Part shown: positions 59,384 to 64,000 of the stretch, one piece after another
How positions within the stretch are numbered: position 1 is the stretch's first letter
How the letters are laid out: each line of letters begins with the position of its first letter
NCBI GenBank assembly: GCA_031374115.1
Contig: JANMNO010000061.1
Coordinates: forward strand, 1 to 64,000
Direction of reading: 5' to 3'
Length of the DNA: 64,000 nt
From: JAKFWF01 sp031374115
GTDB lineage: Bacteria; Pseudomonadota; Alphaproteobacteria; Rhizobiales; Hyphomicrobiaceae
Position numbers and translations under genes: made by a program
Notes under the pieces: model-generated
The model's input: only the letters and a program-made list of their open reading frames with translations
Database searches by the model: none
What the model was told of the DNA's origin: nothing

Positions 59384-60820
59384 GTGGAATACGGCGAAAT
59401 CACGAGAGCCAAAGTGCAGCGATTTGCAACTATGACAGCACTATGTCTGCTCGCGGCCATACTCGCCGCTTGGGGTCTGATCTTGTGGTTGAAACCAGGA
59501 CCCGAGGGTCGTCTCGTGATCGCTACTGGCGGTGCGGGCGGGGCCTATCACCAGTTGGCGCTGACCTATCAGAAAGACCTTGCGCGCCACGGCATCAAGC
59601 TCGAACTGCGTGACACAACCGAGGGCACCGATACGCTGAACAATCTGGTTCTCAACAAAGAATCCGATGTACAGGCTGGGTTCGTCAAGGGCGGCGTTGC
59701 AGGCAGCCTGCAGGGCCGGCTTGCCTCCGAAGAGGAACATAAATGGCATGATTTGCAGGTCGAAAGGCTGCGATCGGTGGGCCGCGTCATGCTCGAGCCG
59801 ATCTGGGTTTTCTACCGAGGCCCTAAGCAGATCCGCAATTTGTGGGAGTTCAAAGGCAAACGGATCATGGTCGGGACCATGACCTCGGGGACACGGCGGG
59901 TGGCGAGCCACTTGCTCAGGGCCAACAACATTGATGCAAAAAACGCGACGATTATCGAGCAAGAATTGTCGGACGACGGTAGGCAGCTGATCACCGGGGA
60001 TGCTGATGTCGCCTTCGTCATTCTCCCGGCGGAGTCCCCCAAGATTCAAAAGCTGATGCGGGCCACCGGCATCCTGTTGATGAATTTCGCTCCGGAGGCA
60101 GATGCCTACACCAACCGCTTTCCAGCGCTATCCAAAGTGATCATGAACCAAGGCTCCATTGAGTTCGTTCCCGAGATCCCGTCTGCCGACATCACGCTGC
60201 TCGCAACGACCACGGCATTGGTAGTGCGCACAGATTTACATCCGGCATTGGCGAGTGTCCTGACCGACGCCGTGATCCATAACCCAAAGCCAGGCTTCGA
60301 TAAAACCGGTGAGCCGGTATTGTTTCATCGAGCCGGCCAATTCCCGGCACCGAGCGACCCCGAGTTCGAAATGTCGCCGGACGCCAGGGCAGTCCACAAG
60401 TCAGGTGAGTTGCCATTCCTGTTGCGCGGTTTGGCGCCAGCGACGGCGAGAATGGGGATGCCGTTCTGGCCAGCTGCGCTGGCGAATGCCCATGGCGCAC
60501 AATTCATCTTGTTGCTCATTCCGATATTGTCGATCCTGATCCCGCTGATCAAAATGTTGCCGATACTGTACAATTGGAGCATGCGCCGCCGCCTGCTGTA
60601 CTGGTACAACGAGCTCAAGGAGCTCGAAACGTCGCTCGAGCGTGCGCCGGCGCAAACACGAAGTATGGCAAACATCGCAGAATTGGACCGGATCGAAACC
60701 GGGGTTGCAGCTATAAGAGTACCCCAGCATTTCTACGATCAGCTATTCGATTTGCGCGGTCACATCGACCTCGTGCGGCAACGCCTCTCGCCAAGAGAAG
60801 GTTTGAAAACAGCAGCTTGA
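59384..60820 (+). CDS. Membrane-anchored TAXI-family (TRAP-type) solute-binding protein
   Basis: This 478-residue protein is a TAXI-type binding domain held by two membrane helices. Helix 1 (about residues 14-36) precedes LVIATGGAGGAYHQLA, the TAXI signature; helix 2 (about residues 373-398, FILLLIPILSIL) is followed by a cytosolic helical, coiled-coil-like tail of some 80 residues. A GTG at 59384 was chosen because a perfect AAGGAGGT lies six bases upstream; ATG 59339 is poor. No DctQ/DctM permease gene adjoins it, so it may be a sensor or work with a distant permease. Confidence 0.87.
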   Translation: MEYGEITRAKVQRFATMTALCLLAAILAAWGLILWLKPGPEGRLVIATGGAGGAYHQLALTYQKDLARHGIKLELRDTTEGTDTLNNLVLNKESDVQAGFVKGGVAGSLQGRLASEEEHKWHDLQVERLRSVGRVMLEPIWVFYRGPKQIRNLWEFKGKRIMVGTMTSGTRRVASHLLRANNIDAKNATIIEQELSDDGRQLITGDADVAFVILPAESPKIQKLMRATGILLMNFAPEADAYTNRFPALSKVIMNQGSIEFVPEIPSADITLLATTTALVVRTDLHPALASVLTDAVIHNPKPGFDKTGEPVLFHRAGQFPAPSDPEFEMSPDARAVHKSGELPFLLRGLAPATARMGMPFWPAALANAHGAQFILLLIPILSILIPLIKMLPILYNWSMRRRLLYWYNELKELETSLERAPAQTRSMANIAELDRIETGVAAIRVPQHFYDQLFDLRGHIDLVRQRLSPREGLKTAA

Positions 60821-60842
60821 TGCAAACGCTTAAGGATCGATC

Positions 60843-61850
60843 ATGACATCGAAATCGCGCCGCCTCGTCCTCGACAAGCGCCCTAAACCGGGTCTTGTGA
60901 CGCATGATCTTTTTCGCATCGAGGAAGCGGGCGTGGTCGATCCGAAGGCGGGCGAGTTCCGCGTCAAAGTCGAATTCATTTCTCTTGACCCGGCCATGCG
61001 CGGCTGGATCAACGAGGGCAAATCCTACGTTGCCCCGGTCCCTATCGGCAGCACGATGCGCGCTTACGCTGCCGGCCACGTCGAAGCCTCGAACCATCCA
61101 GGCTACAAGGCCGGCGATGCTGTTCAAGGACTGTTCGGCGCACAAACGCACGCGATATCGACCGGCGAACGCGTGGTGAAAGTCGACACCGCCTTGGCCC
61201 CGCTCGAAAGGTGGCTCGGCGGCCTCGGCATGCCCGGTTGGACCGCGTACTTTGGCTTGTTGGAGGTCGGGCAACCGAAGGCTGGCGATACCGTCGTCGT
61301 CTCCGCTGCATCCGGTGCCGTCGGCTCGCTCGTCGGCCAGATCGCGAAGATCAAGGGCGCCCGGGCGGTCGGCATTGCCGGTGGGCCACAGAAGTGCCGC
61401 TACGTCGTCGAGGAATTGGGGTTCGATGCCTGCGTCGACTATAAGGCCGGCAACCTTGCAGCCGACCTCAAAGCCGCTTGTCCCAACGGTGTCGATGTCG
61501 ACTTCGAGAACGTCGGTGGCGAAATCCTCGACACCGTGCTCTTGCAGATGAATCCCTTCGGACGCATCGCCGTATGCGGCCTCATATCGGCCTACACCGC
61601 GACCAGCATGCCTGCGGGTCCGAAGAACCTCCGGTGCATCCTCACCCAGCGTTTGAAGATGCAGGGTCTGATCGTCTTTGATTGGGAGAAACGAATTCCC
61701 GAGGCGATTACGGCGCTCGGCCTTTGGCACAGCAAAGGTCTCCTCAAGATTCGGGAAGATGTGCGCCCAGGTGGCCTCGAAGCGTTCGTCGACACTCTCA
61801 ATCTGCTCTACACGAGCGGCAACAACGGCAAGCTTGTGTTGAAGGTTTGA
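60843..61850 (+). CDS. NADP-dependent MDR oxidoreductase (CurA/leukotriene-B4-reductase-like)
   Basis: The 335-residue zinc-free medium-chain dehydrogenase/reductase starts KSRRLVLDKRPK and has DPAMRGWINEGKSY, the NADP-binding VVSAASGAVGSLVGQIAK and DVDFENVGGE, all typical of the 2-alkenal/curcumin reductase group. It reduces activated double bonds such as those of lipid-derived alkenals. It begins 22 bases after the TAXI gene and ends 7 bases before the phosphatase gene. Substrate is unknown. Confidence 0.9.
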   Translation: MTSKSRRLVLDKRPKPGLVTHDLFRIEEAGVVDPKAGEFRVKVEFISLDPAMRGWINEGKSYVAPVPIGSTMRAYAAGHVEASNHPGYKAGDAVQGLFGAQTHAISTGERVVKVDTALAPLERWLGGLGMPGWTAYFGLLEVGQPKAGDTVVVSAASGAVGSLVGQIAKIKGARAVGIAGGPQKCRYVVEELGFDACVDYKAGNLAADLKAACPNGVDVDFENVGGEILDTVLLQMNPFGRIAVCGLISAYTATSMPAGPKNLRCILTQRLKMQGLIVFDWEKRIPEAITALGLWHSKGLLKIREDVRPGGLEAFVDTLNLLYTSGNNGKLVLKV

Positions 61851-61857
61851 AAACTTC

Positions 61858-62442
61858 ATGAAATCCGGCATTACGCTTTACGTCGTGCGCCACGGCGAGA
61901 CCGATTGGAATGTTGCAGGGCGACTTCAGGGGCACACGGATACGCGGCTCAACGAGCGCGGTCGCGGTCAGGCGACCCAAAATGGATTGCGTCTTCTCGA
62001 TCAAAAACTCGATCTTGAAAAGATCGATTTCATCGCAAGCCCGCTGCTCAGAGCGTTTGAGACCATGCAGCTGCTGCGCGCAGCGATGGGCTCGCAGAAC
62101 GCCGGCTTTGCAACTGACAGCCGGCTGAAGGAATTAAGCTACGGCCGCTGCGAGGGCTGTACCTGGTCACAACTACCGCCCCTCGACAGCAATGGCATCG
62201 AGCGTGCCCAGGATCCATTCAACTGGCGCCCGGACGGCGGCGAAAGCTACGCCGACGTGATGCATCGCATCACCGGTTGGTTGGCGGGCCTTACGCGGGA
62301 TACGGTGGTCGTCACACATGGCGGCATAACCCGCGCACTGCGTGGCTTGGCTGCCGGCATACCCAACGAAAAGGTTCCGACACTAAAGGTGCCGCAGGAC
62401 CGGATACTCGTGCTGCGCGATGGCGCCATGCGCTGGATTTGA
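61858..62442 (+). CDS. Histidine-phosphatase-superfamily (phosphoglycerate-mutase-like) protein
   Basis: This 194-residue enzyme has the catalytic RHG motif in YVVRHGETDWN (residues about 9-20), SPLLRAFETM with a phosphate-binding Arg, ELSYGRCEG with the acid Glu, and VVTHGGITRAL with the second His. It is a small-molecule phosphatase of the broad-specificity type (PhoE/CobC/GpmB-like), not a glycolytic mutase by context. It follows the oxidoreductase by 7 bases and converges on the cupin gene with a 9-base gap. Confidence 0.9.
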   Translation: MKSGITLYVVRHGETDWNVAGRLQGHTDTRLNERGRGQATQNGLRLLDQKLDLEKIDFIASPLLRAFETMQLLRAAMGSQNAGFATDSRLKELSYGRCEGCTWSQLPPLDSNGIERAQDPFNWRPDGGESYADVMHRITGWLAGLTRDTVVVTHGGITRALRGLAAGIPNEKVPTLKVPQDRILVLRDGAMRWI

Positions 62443-62451
62443 AGTCCGCGC

Positions 62452-62829
62452 TTACTTATCGAAGAACTTGTTCGGCTTCATGAAGAACGACAATACCACG
62501 CATCCGTCCGTCGTGTGCGCCGTGTGACGACTGCCCGCCGGCCGCCACACATAATTACCTGCTGTCGCCACGCCTTCATCGTCGGCAAGCGAGCCCTCCA
62601 GCACAAAGCTCTGCTCAATATCCACATGCTCGTGATCTGGCAGGACTGACCCCGGTGCAAATCGCGTCAGAGCGGTGAGCAGGCCCGTATCCTTATCTTC
62701 CATCAGCACTTTCAAATCGACGCCCGGAAAGCGCGACGGCACCCAAGGCAAACTCTCGACATCGACGTAACGCGATGCGAGCGCGGAGAGCGCACTGTGA
62801 TTCTTAGCTGCAGGTGTGATTGTCGCCAT
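62452..62829 (-). CDS. ChrR-like cupin-domain protein
   Basis: The 125-residue protein is one cupin barrel. The metal-binding motifs are LPDHEHVDIEQSFVLEG (two His and a Glu) and RHTAHT for the third His. It resembles the cupins of ChrR anti-sigma factors and dihydroxyacetophenone dioxygenases, but has no zinc anti-sigma domain. The start of this gene lies 11 bases after the stop of the hydrolase gene, so the two are cotranscribed. Confidence 0.85.
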   Translation of the reverse strand: MATITPAAKNHSALSALASRYVDVESLPWVPSRFPGVDLKVLMEDKDTGLLTALTRFAPGSVLPDHEHVDIEQSFVLEGSLADDEGVATAGNYVWRPAGSRHTAHTTDGCVVLSFFMKPNKFFDK

Positions 62830-62840
62830 TGAACGTCTCC

Positions 62841-63995
62841 TCAGATCAAGAGCCCGCGTTTCGCCAAATTTCGCATCAAATCAGTGGTGCTGTAGGTCCA
62901 GGGTGGAGCCTGGTCCGACATCGTCATCCGGTTGGTGAGGCTGCCCAGTTCGGACGCTTGTATCGTCACCAGGTCACCTTCATGATGTGTGAAGCCCATG
63001 CCCGGCGCACCACGATCGTCTTTCGGAGCGAACATGGTTCCGAGATAGAGCACCGCCCCATCGGGGTATTGGTGCGTTCGGTTGAGCATCTCGGCTACGA
63101 GATCAGCCGGATCCCGCGCGATCTCCGACATCGACGATTGGCCGGTCATGCGGAACCCATCGATGCCATCGACCGTCAAGCGCACCTCGATCTGGCGCAC
63201 CGTGTCGAGCGTAAACTCGCGGTCGAAAAAGCGTATGAAAGGTCCGACGCTTGCCGATGCATTATTGTCCTTTGCCTTGGACAATAGGAGCGCCGACCGC
63301 CCTTCGAAATCGCGCAAGTTCACATCATTGCCAAGCATGGCGCCGACAATTGTACCCTTCGAAGAGACAGCGAGCACCACCTCCGGTTCGGGATTGTTCC
63401 ACGTCGACCGCGGGTGTAGGCCCGCATCCATGCCATGGCCGACCGCACTCATCGGTTGAGCTTTGGTAAAGATTTCCGCATCCTCACCAATGCCGACTTC
63501 CAAATATTGCGACCAAGCACCCTGCTCGATCAGCACACGCTTGAGTTCGAGCGCCTGCGCCGAGCCGGGTTTCAAATTGCGCAGATTGCCGCCTAGTTGC
63601 TTTTCGACGGTAGCGCGGATCGCATGTGCTTTTTCCGGAGCGCCTTTCGCCTGTTCCTCAATGACGCGTTCGAGCATCGAACGCGGGAACGTCACGCCGG
63701 CGGCCTTGACGGCCTGAAGATCGATTGGCGCCAAGAGCCAGGGTTTCGAAATGTCTCGTAATGCCTCCGGGGTGTTGGCGAGAACTTCGGTCACCGAACC
63801 GATGCGTTCACCCGAGCAATTCCGCACGACAGCTGCAGGATCAGCGCTTTCGCACAGATCGCGCATCGTCGGGGCCGCCGCAGAGATGTCGAAGATGCCG
63901 CCACTGCGGATTGCAACGACCGAAGGTCCTGCGACATCCGGGCGCCAGACACGCCCGGCAAGTGCAGACGAAGTTCCGTCACTTGGCAATGTCAT
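62841..63995 (-). CDS. Fumarylacetoacetate-hydrolase-family enzyme
   Basis: The 384-residue protein has the FAH C-terminal barrel with metal ligands in NNPEPEVVLAV (two Glu) and the downstream GNDVNLRDFEG (Asp), then DRGAPGMGFTHHEGD. Its N-terminal extension of about 100 residues and total length resemble sugar-acid dehydratases such as 2-keto-3-deoxy-arabinonate dehydratase more than true fumarylacetoacetase. It acts on 2-keto acids with a divalent metal. The ATG at 63995 is 5 bases from the window edge, so an earlier start cannot be excluded. Confidence 0.85.
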   Translation of the reverse strand: MTLPSDGTSSALAGRVWRPDVAGPSVVAIRSGGIFDISAAAPTMRDLCESADPAAVVRNCSGERIGSVTEVLANTPEALRDISKPWLLAPIDLQAVKAAGVTFPRSMLERVIEEQAKGAPEKAHAIRATVEKQLGGNLRNLKPGSAQALELKRVLIEQGAWSQYLEVGIGEDAEIFTKAQPMSAVGHGMDAGLHPRSTWNNPEPEVVLAVSSKGTIVGAMLGNDVNLRDFEGRSALLLSKAKDNNASASVGPFIRFFDREFTLDTVRQIEVRLTVDGIDGFRMTGQSSMSEIARDPADLVAEMLNRTHQYPDGAVLYLGTMFAPKDDRGAPGMGFTHHEGDLVTIQASELGSLTNRMTMSDQAPPWTYSTTDLMRNLAKRGLLI

Positions 63996-64000
63996 CGCTT

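Noticed and set aside
60711..61871. 386-codon open frame on the minus strand
   Set aside because: It mirrors the oxidoreductase gene and shows no family motif; a product of high GC third positions.

Overview
The window is GC-rich, gene-dense chromosomal DNA from an alphaproteobacterium, most likely of the order Hyphomicrobiales (Rhizobiales). Four things point there: a DivL-type tyrosine kinase beside ahcY, a TsaE/sugar-kinase fusion next to MurU and an alphaproteobacterial AddB/AddA pair, an ActS/ActR (RegB/RegA) redox pair next to mmcB, and a BA14K-family protein. No tRNA, rRNA, CRISPR array, insertion sequence or prophage was seen. About 60 protein genes are called. Several starts were moved from the longest frame to an internal codon with a better Shine-Dalgarno match or family fit.

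Layout. 1-0.6 kb: 5' part of a TadG-like Flp pilus gene (minus), then an AT-rich spacer. 1-14.7 kb: ahcY, divL, tsaE-amgK fusion, murU, addB, addA, trxA, all plus strand and tightly packed, covering the methyl cycle, cell-cycle signalling, t6A tRNA modification, MurNAc recycling and double-strand break repair. 14.7-21.1 kb: SMP-30-like lactonase, a small membrane protein, a class A penicillin-binding protein with a strong leader hairpin, a YgjP-type metallopeptidase and PHA depolymerase. 21.8-28.3 kb: actS/actR, mmcB, a Lon-type ATP-dependent protease overlapping a gene of unknown function, and an AhpD-like protein.

28.5-43.5 kb is the most accessory-looking part: two class III aminotransferases, an agmatinase-family hydrolase, a VOC protein, an alpha/beta hydrolase, a glycosyltransferase, a peptide-type ABC transporter (binding protein, two permeases, fused double ATPase), an amidase and a class I aminotransferase. 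It reads as a nitrogen-compound uptake and breakdown locus. The transporter genes are split by a decayed toxin-antitoxin module: the RelE/HigB-like toxin is broken by a frameshift and two stop codons, while the overlapping antitoxin and an operator-like inverted repeat are intact.

43.6-64 kb is mainly housekeeping: pyrG, PilZ protein, GFA protein overlapping a GT11 glycosyltransferase, BA14K protein, a complete glycine-cleavage operon (gcvT-H-PA-PB) behind a tandem glycine riboswitch, a lipoprotein, ispH-thrB-rnhA, a HerA-like ATPase, a GST, fabI, an orphan membrane-anchored TAXI protein, an oxidoreductase, a phosphoglycerate-mutase-like phosphatase, a cupin and a fumarylacetoacetate-hydrolase-family enzyme. 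No wholly new system could be shown from the sequence alone. The best candidates for a second look are the Lon-like protease/partner pair, the fossil toxin inside the transporter operon, the orphan TAXI protein and the 28-43 kb catabolic locus.
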